From assembly GCA_047967505.1 (NCBI GenBank), contig CM106539.1: a DNA stretch of 64,000 bases; one strand, written 5' to 3'. Below are positions 21,353 to 31,961 of this stretch, piece by piece; positions within the stretch are counted from its first letter, which is position 1; each line of letters begins with the position of its first letter. Position numbers and translations under genes: made by a program. The notes under the pieces are model-generated. The model saw only the letters and a list, made by a program, of their open reading frames with translations, ran no database searches and was not told the origin of the DNA. The DNA comes from Dipteris shenzhenensis (Eukaryota > Polypodiophyta > Polypodiopsida > Gleicheniales).

Positions 21353-23660
21353 CTGTTGAATACTCACAGGATACAAACATGGGGCCCTCCCCTAGGTTTG
21401 GCATTTATAGCGATACCAATCCTAGATGAATCCCAAACATATATGGAAAGGTTTGAGGTGTTGCTCATTGTATGCTCTCCTCTCATGTGGTTCCTAATCT
21501 TTCCATAAAGGATTGAGCCATTTGCGTGTTCCTCTATCACTTTGTATGGTCTAGTCCATGTTGGCAAGAACTTATTATCTGGCCAATGACAACAAGGGAT
21601 TTGGTTGATTTTAATTTTTATGACATATCGGGTGGACATCAAGCAATATTTTTCTCTCAAGCCATCATTGGAAGATGGCCAAAAAAATGCACCCGCACTT
21701 CGAAAGGGGTATGTGCAAATGACAAGATGATATTGCCCTAGGAAAATAATAGGTAGCATGAAGAACATTTCTTGATGGTATAGTATATAGCATAAAGTGG
21801 TGCACAAATTCCATTTTGGTGATGAACAATGACTTGTTGGGTTTCTTCTACATCATTAGCCTAATGCAAGACACCACTAGTGCCTAAATGATACAAGATC
21901 CTATCCAATGTGATACACCATTTGCTATTCTTTGTATATCCTAAATTTTATAGTTTGATAGGATGGAGAAAGTATTGAATATCCCTCCATACCACTGATC
22001 ATACATGGTCATGGAGGATAAAAGATTTACTTCAAGTCATTCTTCCAAGTCAATGAGGTCATTATTTAGGTTTCAACAAGTTGCCTTTTGAAAATTTAAA
22101 GAAAAAGCAAATTCTTAAACATGGCCAACCACTTTGTCAATCGGCCCGATGGCATGGGTGATTGATGGCCATTACTAACAATGAATAAAAATGATGGCCC
22201 ATTACATAGTGCTCAAAATATCAAGTAGTAAATACTAGTGAAAGTGCATGCTTGTTAGCTTTTGAATATCAAAATTCATTGTCACCCATCAATCCAGAGG
22301 CAAAGCAAATGAAACATGAAATGATTCTCACCTTACTAAAGAAGAATATAGCTAGAGCATATGTACCAAAGCCAAGATTGAGAAAGAATGTCAAGTTTGT
22401 ACAATTTGGATTTCAAAGGATAGGGGTCAATGTGAAAGGCTCATTGATTTTCTTGGAGCTAGAGTCACAATCATCATCTCATAAGAACTCTTTTCCATGT
22501 TTTAGACTATCATTCATGGGACTAGTCACAGCAACATACTTCTCCATAAAGAATCAATAATAATCCACTAGGTTCATAAGATAATGGACCTACCTTTGGT
22601 GATTTGAGAAAGGAGCCTAAGAAATGCCTCCATCTTTCTTGGATCAAGGTCGACATCTTGTACTAAAGTACTGTGCCTAAATAGATAGTTTAGGTGGCAC
22701 CAATGGTGCATGCAATTTCTAGATTGAGGCTATCTTTTGCTTTATCTCTCTATAATTGAACTTTTGTAACATGTGCATTTTCTAGTGGAATAAATGCAAA
22801 ATTCATCTAGAAAGACCTCAAGAATACTACCTAGGTATGGGGAAACACCAACTCCATGAACTATTAAAATGTAAATGGAGAATTGGTGAGTCCAAAAGGT
22901 GTGGCCTTCCAAAGACAAAAGTACACCAAGGTATGGTGAAGGTTGTCTTCATGACTTGTCTTTTGCAATGCACATTTGATAGAAACTAGAGTACTCATCA
23001 TAGAAGGTATACATTCCATGGCGATGACTAACCTTTTTCAAGAATGAGGTCTAGAAATGGAAGGGAGAAATGATCCCTTTTGGTTGAATAATTCAATTTC
23101 TTTAGTTGATGTACACCCTCCCCTTGGTTTTTCTTTGGAGTGATAGCCACTAAAGAAACCCAATTAGTATTTTGTACTCATTTTGTATTGGAATAATGAA
23201 GCTAAACTCAACCAACTTTTTCATTATAGTTAAAGTGCATTAGTTTGAATAGGACTAAGCTTCTAACAGCACTACACTATAGGCCTAGCATCCAATTTAA
23301 GCTCAATTCTATACTTGATTAGAGTACCTGTTTGTAGATGTGATAGTGTCTTGCATGATACTCTTTGAAGACATCCTCAAATTTGGACCTTTCAATAAGA
23401 GTAAGACTATAGAGAGCATAGAATCTAGTTAATGGTGGATGCAATCTTTTAGGCATTGGTGAAGTCACCATGATGTAGACTTCATCTTTCAATACCTCTC
23501 CCTCATCTATGGTGCCATTAGATATTCCCAACTTAGAGTAGATGCAAAAGAGTTAGAAGTGGAGATCTTCTTTCTTCAACATTAGTAGCTCTAGGTTGCA
23601 CATCACTTTTTTGCATCCATTGATAGCCTAGGATCGAAAGATAGCTCCTTCAAATGTCTA
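21353..23660 (-). pseudogene. Gypsy family X remnant, copy X2: RT, RNase H, integrase end
   Basis: Minus strand, many frame changes. From about 23530 down: FYALYSLTLIERSKFEDVF; ELKLDARPIV (relatives: LKPDARPV); VAITPKKNQG; STKRDHFSLPFLDLILEKG (relatives: ATRKDHFPLPFIDQML); the RT motif PFGLTNSPFTF at about 22870-22905; PRKMEAFLRL, YYRFFMEKYV and TSPMNDSLKHGKEF (RT-RNase H connection); and near 21560-21590 the integrase tail DNKFLPTWTRPYKV. About 890 bp of integrase present in X1 is deleted here. The clear RT landmarks make Ty3/gypsy certain, and the PDARPV/ATRKDHF signature suggests a non-chromovirus lineage such as Athila/Tat. No YxDD could be read with confidence. Confidence 0.78.
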
Positions 23661-25924
23661 TTGGGAGATTGCATTTTGGCAATGGAGTCCATTAAGCATT
23701 GCTTATGGGATTGCAAATAAGCGAGGATAGTTTGGAAGGGGGTTGCCATGATTTTCAATAGTTTTGTACCCTCTCCATTCTTCATGACTTGGGGCTCAAT
23801 TACTTGGCGCACTCTTATGGAGCTCTATGAGAGGCATGACTCTTCATGGGCTTTCTTGATCCGATCACACAAAGTCATGTCATGCTCTTTGGATGTTGTT
23901 CCTGCCTTACCTTTTGGACCTATGCATGCTTCTATGGATTCTCCCTAGGAGATATTGGGTAGCATTTCAACATGGCACATTTGGAGAGGTAGATGTACAG
24001 AGGCTATGGAAAGATCTCAGGTTCACCCTACTTAGACTATGGCCAATATTTGGATGGATACTATTCATACTCTGACAGTAGTCTGATGGCCATTTGGCGT
24101 ATCATATAGGATTCATCTCGGGCAGCCACCACCAAGAGTCCATCTTCCTTAGAGAATGGAGGACTCTCTCTTCTTCTCATAGTTTTTTGTAGGGTTAAGG
24201 TGGCATTTTTAGCCTCCAACATGGATTTTTCTAGCTCTTTTTGAGAAGCCTTTTTCTATCATGCCTTGCATGATATATTTCTACTTTTTCAACTTATGCT
24301 TGTGGATTTCTTTCATACTTAATTGATGTATTTTATCAAAAAACAAAAAGAACGAATTTCCGAGAGGATCCTCTTGAGAAAGATTTGCAATTATAGATCC
24401 AACCTTCAAATCTTCTACAAAACTTATCCACATTTAAGTGAGCTCCTCATCTTTCATTAGGGGAAATATGGGCTCAAAAGGGGCCTCATAAGGGAGAGAT
24501 TAAGAAAAGGATTAACTCCTTAATCTCTAGGTGAAAAGGTCGAGGACCACTTGTGGTAAAGGGGGAATTTGATATGTCATCATGGCATTGAAGATGGTCC
24601 CAGTTCTCCAAGACATCTATCTCTCCCTACCCTGCCTTCTGTGCATCTAGTGGCTCGCATGCAATGCCTTTTTTGGAGCATTGATCGTATTTTGATCCAA
24701 TGGATTACCATAGACTATGGGCTACAAGTGTGCATTGTAGATCTTTTCCTGATCCAAGGGCTCGCACGTATCACCTTTTTTGGACCATTGGATCTATACT
24801 CCCCCATCCAAGGGCACACGTAGCGTGGCAATTGTGGATGGTTGGATCCAAGGTTTCATCCAAGGTCTCCCCTCAATCCATGAAAATGCCATTATTATGG
24901 GCAGCCACACTCCCTGCCACGCTATGAGTACATGCTCTTGCACGCTACCACATGCCCACAAGCACCAGTATGTTGCCTCAATAGTCTTCCCACGCCGTTG
25001 GATGAAGCCACGATCCAATGTCCATGATACAATGATGTATCAATTTAATCTTATCCCATTAGATCATCCATGATCCAATGGATGTGAGTGAAGAGATGAA
25101 AGGGCAAGCATGATCCACAACCATCACTATAAAACCACGATTTTCCCTAAAGTCTTTTACTTTGGTAATCCCAGTAGCTTGGGGTGGGGACCATTTAGTC
25201 CCACCAATGAGAAAGAGGGAAAAAATCTCCATTCTTTTAATGCTTGAGCCTCATCATTGGCCAAGAGCTTAATCCATATTTTTAAGCCCCTAATGGAAGA
25301 GGCCCTTTTTGAGTCCAAAATTCCCCTAATGGGTGAGATTCACATGCACCCCGATGTAGGTCCCATGCAGGTACCTTGATTAAAGCTTCTATCTAAAGGT
25401 GGGAGACTATGACATTGTCTAGCCTATCCCAAAGGAGGAGAATATGTTGGCCATACAAAAGCATTACTAAAAGTAGAAGTGTTACTCTTGCACCAAGGAT
25501 GAGGGCTTGGTCTGCAAAGAACACAATTCATTGTCTCCACCTCTAGAGTATATTTTTTCTTTCCCAATCAAAATTCTCTTCTTAGACATGCACCTTTGAT
25601 AGCCAAAATCCCTCCTTTGAGCTTATGCTACTTCATCTCACTATCATTCACTAAAGGTTCTTGCATTGAAGCACACATTTTGTGTACTAGAACGAAGGAT
25701 AGAAATTGTAAGCCACCTTGGGCACCCATATTGGAGAAAAGGCATATTTCTTACCATATAGACATGTCCTTTGATCTACTATTTTCTTTATGAAAGATTG
25801 ATGTTGAAATCTTAAGTCATTCCGTCTCTTGTAACAACATTCCTCACCTACTCACCTTGAATAAATCTCCTGAAGTCATAAGTCTCACGCGATAACCTTA
25901 GGCCGCAGAGAACAAGATTCCTTG
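23661..25924. other. Unassigned; probable 5' region of gypsy X2
   Basis: Minus-strand frames such as 23603-23812 (MRQVIEPQVMKNGEG...) and a Lys-rich helical piece near 24300 may be the decayed Gag/protease side of X2, since they lie upstream of its RT on the same strand. No zinc knuckle or DSG motif found. 24640-25090 contains loosely repeated TTGGATC/GATCCAATGG motifs. No host gene seen. Confidence 0.4.
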
Positions 25925-26440
25925 ATAAGAACCATCATCTCTACCAAAGTGCAAGCATCATATCTTCCACATTTCTTGGAGAATGTAGTAAATATCTTCT
26001 CGAGTATGACCAACCAAGAGGAATCAAAATTTGACCTTATCACACAACTCCCTTATCCACAAGCATACACATGTATGCAAGAAATGTATTGTTTTTATTT
26101 TGTCTTGTTGTATTGTGAAGCTACATATAAAGTGTTCATGGAAGGAGCACTTACCATGACGTGATAATGCGATGCATTACTTTGATTGCTAGATTTAGAT
26201 CATTGGGAAAACTTGGATAATTTAAAAATACCTTAGCTTAGATATTTTTGTAATACAAAAGACAACATCCCACTGAGATGCATTTGCAGAAACATCTCTT
26301 CCTTTACATCTTTGGGAATTGTCATGAAGTCTAGCAACAAATAGGTCTTCTTTTGATCCATGCCATCTATAAATATCCCAAGATACTTGTTAGGATTATT
26401 CAAGCAGTTTCTTCTATGCTTTGCCAACTTTGCTCTGCTT
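25925..26440 (-). pseudogene. IDGMDQ/VGHTREDI protein family, decayed copy 1
   Basis: Minus strand. The 64-residue frame 26233-26427 reads KYLGIFIDGMDQKKTYLLLD, MHLSGML. It is followed in nearby frames by FPNDLNLAIKVMHRI, LYM(stop)LHNTTRQNKNN with FLAYMCMLVDKGV, and at about 25989-26016 LVGHTREDI. This order (IDGMDQ-K-[TS], then LQ-DN-x-x-x-ENKN, then GHT-x-x-DI) is, from memory, the conserved core of a large uncharacterised family of repeat-derived proteins (I believe Pfam DUF7869). Stops separate the blocks, so it is dead. Function unknown; presence in repetitive DNA suggests a transposon-encoded protein. A second copy lies at 50935-51500. Confidence 0.62.
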
Positions 26441-27130
26441 GAGCTTGTTACTCTCTATGGTGCTTCAAAGCATTGTTGATTTGAGCTACATGTAAGAACA
26501 CACAAAAATTATTAAACTCATATTCAAACACTTTTAGAGAATCAAATTGTACATGTAAAAATAGTGTTACCTTTTTTTCTTGAGGTTGTTTCCTTTTGTC
26601 ATTGATTCTTCTACACACTCCCATTCTTACATTTTGGGGATCTTCAAATTATTAAGTTCTTCTATCTAAGTGTATTATTGGAATGAATGTAGCTAAGAAA
26701 TATTTCATCCCTCTTTGACATCTTCTTCTTGTATAGAGTGTAAACCTCAAACCTTGTGTAATTATCCACCACATGAAGTTTTTCTATAGTGGGCATCACT
26801 TCTGCATTCATAACAAAGTAACTTTCCATCCATCATATGGCCATATGTCCAATAGGCCCAACAAAGATGTGGATTCCTAAAACATCTTGTCCTCTTTCAT
26901 ACATGTGTAAGCCTTGAGTTTTGCAAGCTATTAAAGCTTTTAAAGGCTAATCTACAAACTTTCATACTACCCAAATGATAGTCTACCTACTCATTCTTTA
27001 GAGGGGTGATTGTTGCATTCAAATAAGAACCTTGTTCCTCATGATTCCAAACAAAGTACTTTGTTCTCATACCTCAATTGGACCTCTGATATCAAGAATT
27101 CCACCCTCCTTCTCTCATAACTGGTGAATA
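26441..27130. other. Unassigned
   Basis: AT-rich, no coherent frame. It may be the upstream part of the decayed minus-strand protein described at 25925-26440. Confidence 0.4.
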
Positions 27131-27846
27131 TTCTATCAATGTGCAACCTCCACCCCCTAAGGTCCTTGGGATGAATGGATGTACTATGTTCAACTCTTTA
27201 AGGTGCATGCACATGTGTGACTAAACGAATCATAGGTGGCAATAGCACATCTATAGCTCTAGTGTAAGTAGAATAAACATTAGACCTTCTATGGAAGCCT
27301 TGAAATCGATGCACTACTTGTCCCAGCTCAATCTCCATGAAAGATTATGGTTCATACGAGGACACTGAAAGACTTGCTGGCTCACTTATATGTTTGAACA
27401 ACTTGGAGACATTCACATTTCCACAACTAATTTCTTGGTTATATAAAGAGAATGAGGATTGCTTGGGGCTATGAAGCTAATGTTGTGAGATGGTGTAGAC
27501 AAAGATGCACTTCTAGGAGAATAAGTTGAGATTGAGACTGACTTTGTGAAGTCCACAAGTAAGCACTAAGACAAATTTGTTAACTCACAATAAGGAAATG
27601 CCAATATAGAAGCATTGGATTATATAGAGACAAATGGATTTAGGGTTACTAAATTCCAAACCCTAAAAATGGATCCCATAAAGCATAAACTAGGATAAAA
27701 AGGTCCATATTTGAAAAAGAAAACTTTAATCTATTGTTAAAGAAAATATAATTCCTAGATGTAAACAAATTATTTATGTTGACATGATTCTGGAAAAAGG
27801 TGTTTAACTCCATATTTGAGAAAGTAAATATTATAATCTATTTGAG
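27131..27846 (-). repeat. Dispersed repeat R, copy 2
   Basis: Reverse-complement partner of 3670-4388, about 716 bp, with scattered substitutions. The boundaries are where homology stops: ATTGATAGAA on one side and CTCAAATAGATTATAATATT on the other. Confidence 0.8.
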
Positions 27847-27959
27847 AATATATAAAGCTTGGACTTGAATACACACATGGGACCCTCCCCTAGGTTTGGC
27901 ATGCATATCCATAACTGAATCCCAAACATATATGGTCGAAGGGTTTGAGGTGTTGCTCA
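27847..27959 (-). repeat. Gypsy X fragment X3
   Basis: 113 bp matching 21360-21475 (AAACCTAGGGGAGGG, CCAAACATATATGG). It flanks the 3' LTR of copia B1, whose insertion point is the same X site as the LTR fragment at 17577. Confidence 0.8.
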
Positions 27960-28663
27960 TGTAAGAAAACAATACAACGTCTGTGCTCAACAGATAACAG
28001 GATCTCGTACGCAAGAGAGAAAACCAGATAGTATGGAGAATCAAAAATTTGATTACTGTAGATCTAATACAATAGATGGCATTGCCTCTTAGCCGTGCGC
28101 TCCTGCGAAAGAAGCTTCGATGGTGAGCTGGAAACAGTAGAGGATGGAGGCTGGATGCTAAGGAATTAGGGTTGCTGTAGCCAGTGATGAAATGGGCTTC
28201 ACGGTGGGCTTGCTCTTATATAGCCACTAGTAGTCAATTGGACTCAATTGGTGACTGACCCAGTCCACCCAAACCGCCCCGGTCCCGAAATAGTCCACTG
28301 ACCACAAGATAGAATCAGTGCGCAAAATAGAGCAACTGACCTATGGTCATCGTTTGGCCACCCAGGATCATCTGAGGCTCCAAACGGGCCCCACAACCCG
28401 AGAGTGGGTTGGCCCGAGAAATGCTTTGTCTACCCTCAATGCGGTCAGTCATGGAATGCCTTCCTGCACTTGCATGTAGCCTAATTGGTAGTGTGCCAAC
28501 TGCGTCTAGCCATTAGGCCACACATGGCCCCCATCTGGTGTCCAAACCAGGACCTACCAGATAATCGAGCTACTCAAATGCCTTCTCCTCATATGGGGGG
28601 CTTACAAGTAGAGTTAGCTGGTTCCCACGTAGTTACATGAGAGTGGAGCATTGATATCTAACA
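27960..28663 (-). repeat. 3' LTR of copia B1
   Basis: 704 bp; minus strand TGTTAGATATCA...TTTTCTTACA. A TATATAAG-type box is visible as CTTATATA near 28214-28221 on the plus strand. Confidence 0.92.
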
Positions 28664-28674
28664 TCCCCCCTCAA
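28664..28674 (-). other. Polypurine tract of copia B1
   Basis: Minus strand TTGAGGGGGGA directly before the LTR TG. Confidence 0.85.
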
Positions 28675-28693
28675 TGTCCACCCGCAAGTGAAC

Positions 28694-29224
28694 TTACTTT
28701 TTCAGGCTAATGCCAAGTCGATGAAGATGCCTCTCCAGCAAGTCTCTTCCAAGAGCCTTCGTGAAGATGTCCACAACATTCTCTGTAGTTGGACAGTACA
28801 CCAAGTTGACCTCTCCATCCATGATGAGCTCACGAACAAAGTGATATTGAATCTCAATGTGTTTTGTGCGAGCATGGAACACAGGGTTCTTTGCAATCAC
28901 CATGCAACTCTGATTGTCACATGATAACTGCGTAGGCTTGTTCTGCACTGCACCCATGTCCCCCAAAATCCTCCTCAACCATACAACCTCACAAGAAGCA
29001 AAGCATGCTGATTTGTACTCAGCCTTGGTAGAAGAAAGTGCAACTGTAGGTTGCTTCTTGCTGACCCATGACACAACTCCAAATCCAAGTGAGAAACAAT
29101 AACTTGTCACTGATCTCCTGTTGTCCACGTCTCCTGCCCAATCCGAGTCACAGAATCTGGTCAAGATGTTGCCCTTGGTATAGGTGATGCCATAATCAAG
29201 TGTGCCTTTGATGTATTTCAGCAC
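28694..29224 (-). pseudogene. Copia B1 RNase H
   Basis: 176-residue open frame: LKYIKGTLDYGITYTKG, FCDSDWAGDVDNRRSVTSYCF (first catalytic Asp), SKKQPTVALSSTKAEY (Glu replaced by Lys in the usual STEAEY), LSCDNQSCMVIAKNPVFHARTKHIEIQYHFVREL, DIFTKALGRDLLERH. It ends at a stop 20 bp before the polypurine tract, as in intact copia elements. This domain has no stop or frameshift, but the STEAEY substitution hits a catalytic acidic residue. Part of a polyprotein, so the ATG is not a true start. Confidence 0.92.
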
Positions 29225-30360
29225 CTACATCCCTGCCCTCCAATGGTTCTCCCGGGGCTTATTGGAAAACTTGCTTAGTACACCAGTTGCAAAGCTGATA
29301 TCTGGCCGTGTGTTGCAAAAGTAAATCAAACTGCCCACAAGCCTTCTGTACTTCGCTTCGCGTCCACCAGTGGTGATGAATCCTCGTTTGAGAGCTTCAC
29401 GTCAACCTCCATAGGGGTGCCAAGTGTCTTGCACTCAGCCATGCCAAATGCCTTTAGTATCTCTCCAGCATACTTCAACTGTGAAATGAATATCTGTTTT
29501 GGCTCTCGCCAAACTTCGATCCCCAAACAGAAATGCATTAGTCCGAGGTCTGTCATTTCAAACTCTCTTCCTAGCAAATGCTTTGTCTGCGAGATCTTCT
29601 CTTCATGGTTCCTTGTTATGACAAGGTCGTCCACATAAAGGACCACGATCATACACCTACCTCCTTCTTTGAAGATATACAAATTTGCATCAGATGGGCT
29701 CCTCCTGAACCCGTTTTGTAGAAAGTAGGGATCAATCTGCTGGTACCATGCTCATGGGGCTTGTTTCAGCCCATAAAGTGCCTTCTTCAGTTTATAGACT
29801 TTACCTTCTGAACCGGGGATCTCAAAACCTGGTGGTTGTTCCACGTATACCTCCTCCTTGAGATCTCCATTCAGAAAGGTGGATTTTACATCCATCTGAA
29901 ACACAGGCCAACTTCCTTGGGCAGCTAAAGCCAAAACACTGCGAATTATGGTTAGTGGAGCTGTGGGAGCAAAAGTATCCTAATAATCAACCATGTACCT
30001 AGGCGAATCCTTTTGCCACGAGTCGAGCTTTGTACTTATCCAACGTGCCGTCAGACTTGTACTTGGTCTTGTACACCCACTTGGTGCCAATTACCTTGCG
30101 TTTTGGTGGTCGATCCATAAGGTCCCAGGTGTTGTTCTTCATTATGAAGCCATACTCTGATTGCATAGCCTCCATCCACCTATCATCACCCTGTGCCTCT
30201 TCAAGACACTTGGGTTCATCAGCACAGATCACCTCTGTCATCAAAGCATAGTTAACCAAGTGTTCCTGCGCCATTCTTTGCTCCTCTAATCTCTTGGACC
30301 GGTGGTGTTCGTATGGTTCCTCGTCAATGGCTGGAGGTTCTCTACCGTCCAAGAGCTGCT
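29225..30360 (-). pseudogene. Copia B1 reverse transcriptase
   Basis: Three open pieces: 29999-30352 (CLEEAQGDDRWMEAMQSEY, TKWVYKTKYKSDGTLDKYKARLVAKGFA), 29752-29934 ([40 protein letters not shown]) and 29326-29682 (CMIVVLYVDDLVITRNHEEK, FEMTDLGLMHFCLGIEV, LKYAGEIL). The catalytic YVDD lies at 29627-29638 on the complement. Stops near 29750 and 29990 and a frame change near 29350 (before the PDISFATGVLSK thumb motif) break it. Order and spacing match copia RT. Confidence 0.92.
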
Positions 30361-31260
30361 TTACCCACTTCGAGAATGGTCATTGCCGTTGTGGTTCTGC
30401 AGGCTCTTCTTCCTCTTCTTTATCTTGAATCCTCCCAAGCACCGGTCTACTGTTGGTGGTTGTACTGGATGGATATCCTGGTCCTGGTTGTCTGGGAAGG
30501 AAGCATCCTCCTCCAATTGATGCAGTTGTTCTGAGAAGACCACATCGCGACTTACTATTACCTTCTTGGTAACAAGGTTATAAAGACGGTAACCCTTCGC
30601 CGCTTCACTGTAGCCCAAGAAAATACACTTCTGGCTCTTCGGTTCCCATTTGGTCCTATTAGCATCAGGGACATGCACAAAACAGTCACATCCAAAAACT
30701 CTGAAATGTGCAGCTGAAGGTTTCTTACCAAAAAAGGCCTGCAGTGGAGTCATCCCATTCACAGCCTTCGTGTAGCTACGATTCAGAATGTAAACTGCAG
30801 TGTTACATACTTCAGCCCAGAAAGTCTTTAGCAAATCTTTCCCTTTCATCATACTCCTGCCCATTTCACAGATGACGTGCATCTTGCATTCTGCTACTTC
30901 ATTTTGCTGTGATGTATATGGCAGGGGTTTCTGCCTCTTGATCCTGTGACTTTTGAGTAACTTTTGAATTTAGTTGATGTGAACTCTCCACCTCTGTCTG
31001 ATCTCAATTTCTTCACCTTCCTCCGCGTTTCTTTCTCGACCATTACATGCCATTCCTTGAACTTGCTAAAAGCCTTGTCTTTAGTCTTCAGGAAGTATAT
31101 CCATATCCTTCTACTGTAGTCGTCGATCAGCATCATGAGGTAGTAGGAACCACCCAAAGCTTCCGTCTCCATCTTTCCGTAGAGGTCCATGTGAACGAGC
31201 CTTTGCACTGCTAGCCTCTTTAGTAAAGGGATGCCGATGCTGCTTGCCCATCATGCAAGC
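30361..31260 (-). pseudogene. Copia B1 integrase
   Basis: The core is in 30894-31208 (first Asp in VHMDLYGKM, YYLMMLIDDYSRRIW, second Asp in KLRSDRGGEF). The third catalytic residue (Glu) region near 30900 is rearranged by frame changes. The frame 30361-30882 gives the C-terminal part: FWAEVCNTAVYILNRSYTKAVNGMTP, HFRVFGCDCFVHVPD, KCIFLGYSEAAKGYRLYN, SRDVVFSE, then an acidic linker. Neighbours are the pre-integrase segment upstream and RT downstream, all on the same strand. Confidence 0.9.
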
Positions 31261-31961
31261 TTCACATACATCGGGTAGATCTGTAATTTCTAGTAGGTCT
31301 GCAATCATTCCACTTTTATGCATCTCCTTTAAAGAACTAAGGTTTAGATGACCAGACCTCTCATGCCATAGTATAACATTCTTCACATTTGCTCGAGCAC
31401 TGAAAGCTGAGAGTTTGTAGATGTTGTTGCGGCGTGTACCTTTACCAATGACCTTCCCTTGAAGATCCAAAATCTGTGTGCCATTCTTATCGAATTGAAC
31501 TTTGAGGTCCCGATCCGTGATCGCAGAAACGGACAACAAATTCCTCTTGATATCTAGCACATAAAGAACATTGGACAACTGTTTTGCAACTCCATCTGAC
31601 TTGAGAGCAATCGTACCTTTTCCTTTTGCTGACATTTTGCATCATTGCCGACTACTACCAAGATGTCATTCCCTACCGGTTGTAGAGAGGTATACCAATC
31701 CTTCTGACTGGTCATGTGGTGCGATGCACCACTGTCAATAATCCAAGGTTTATCCACAGGTACATGAACTGCCTCCGTGCAAATCTCCTCAATTGCTAGG
31801 AACAGCTCTACTGGTATTGCCTGCGTGCTATTGCTGGACTTTTTCTTTACTCCGTTCTTCTCATCTGCAATCTTCTTTCGACACTCATTCTGCTTGTGCC
31901 CTACCTTATTGCAATAGAAGCACTTGATCTTCTTCTTTCTCTTTTTATCATAAGAAGAAGA
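31261..31961 (-). pseudogene. Copia B1 Gag knuckle, protease and pre-integrase segment
   Basis: From the fusion point: KKRKKKIKCFYCNKVGHKQ and NEC (perfect CX2CX4HX4C), a linker, then WIIDSGASHHMTSQKDW with the protease D-S-G-A. A frame change near 31600 leads to LSNVLYVLDIKRNLLSV, VIGKGTRRNNIYKL, LWHERSGHLNLSSLKEMHKS and CEACMMGKQHRHPF, the HHCC-bearing pre-integrase domain. The protease motif is intact. The N-terminal Gag core is absent because of the fusion to family A. Confidence 0.9.

Larger units (their letters stand above)
27960..31961 (-). mobile_element. Ty1/copia family B, copy B1 (5' end lost, fused to family A)
   Basis: Minus strand, from the Gag knuckle through PR, IN, RT and RNase H to the 3' LTR. 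The 5' LTR, PBS and most of gag are missing; at about 31961 it is joined to family A integrase sequence. It closely resembles the plus-strand copy C at 37632-46615. Confidence 0.93.

Noticed and set aside
24569-25073. Overlapping 75-97 codon plus-strand ORFs near 24.6-25.1 kb
   Set aside because: Three frames open at once over loosely repeated GATCCAATGG motifs; no conserved pattern.
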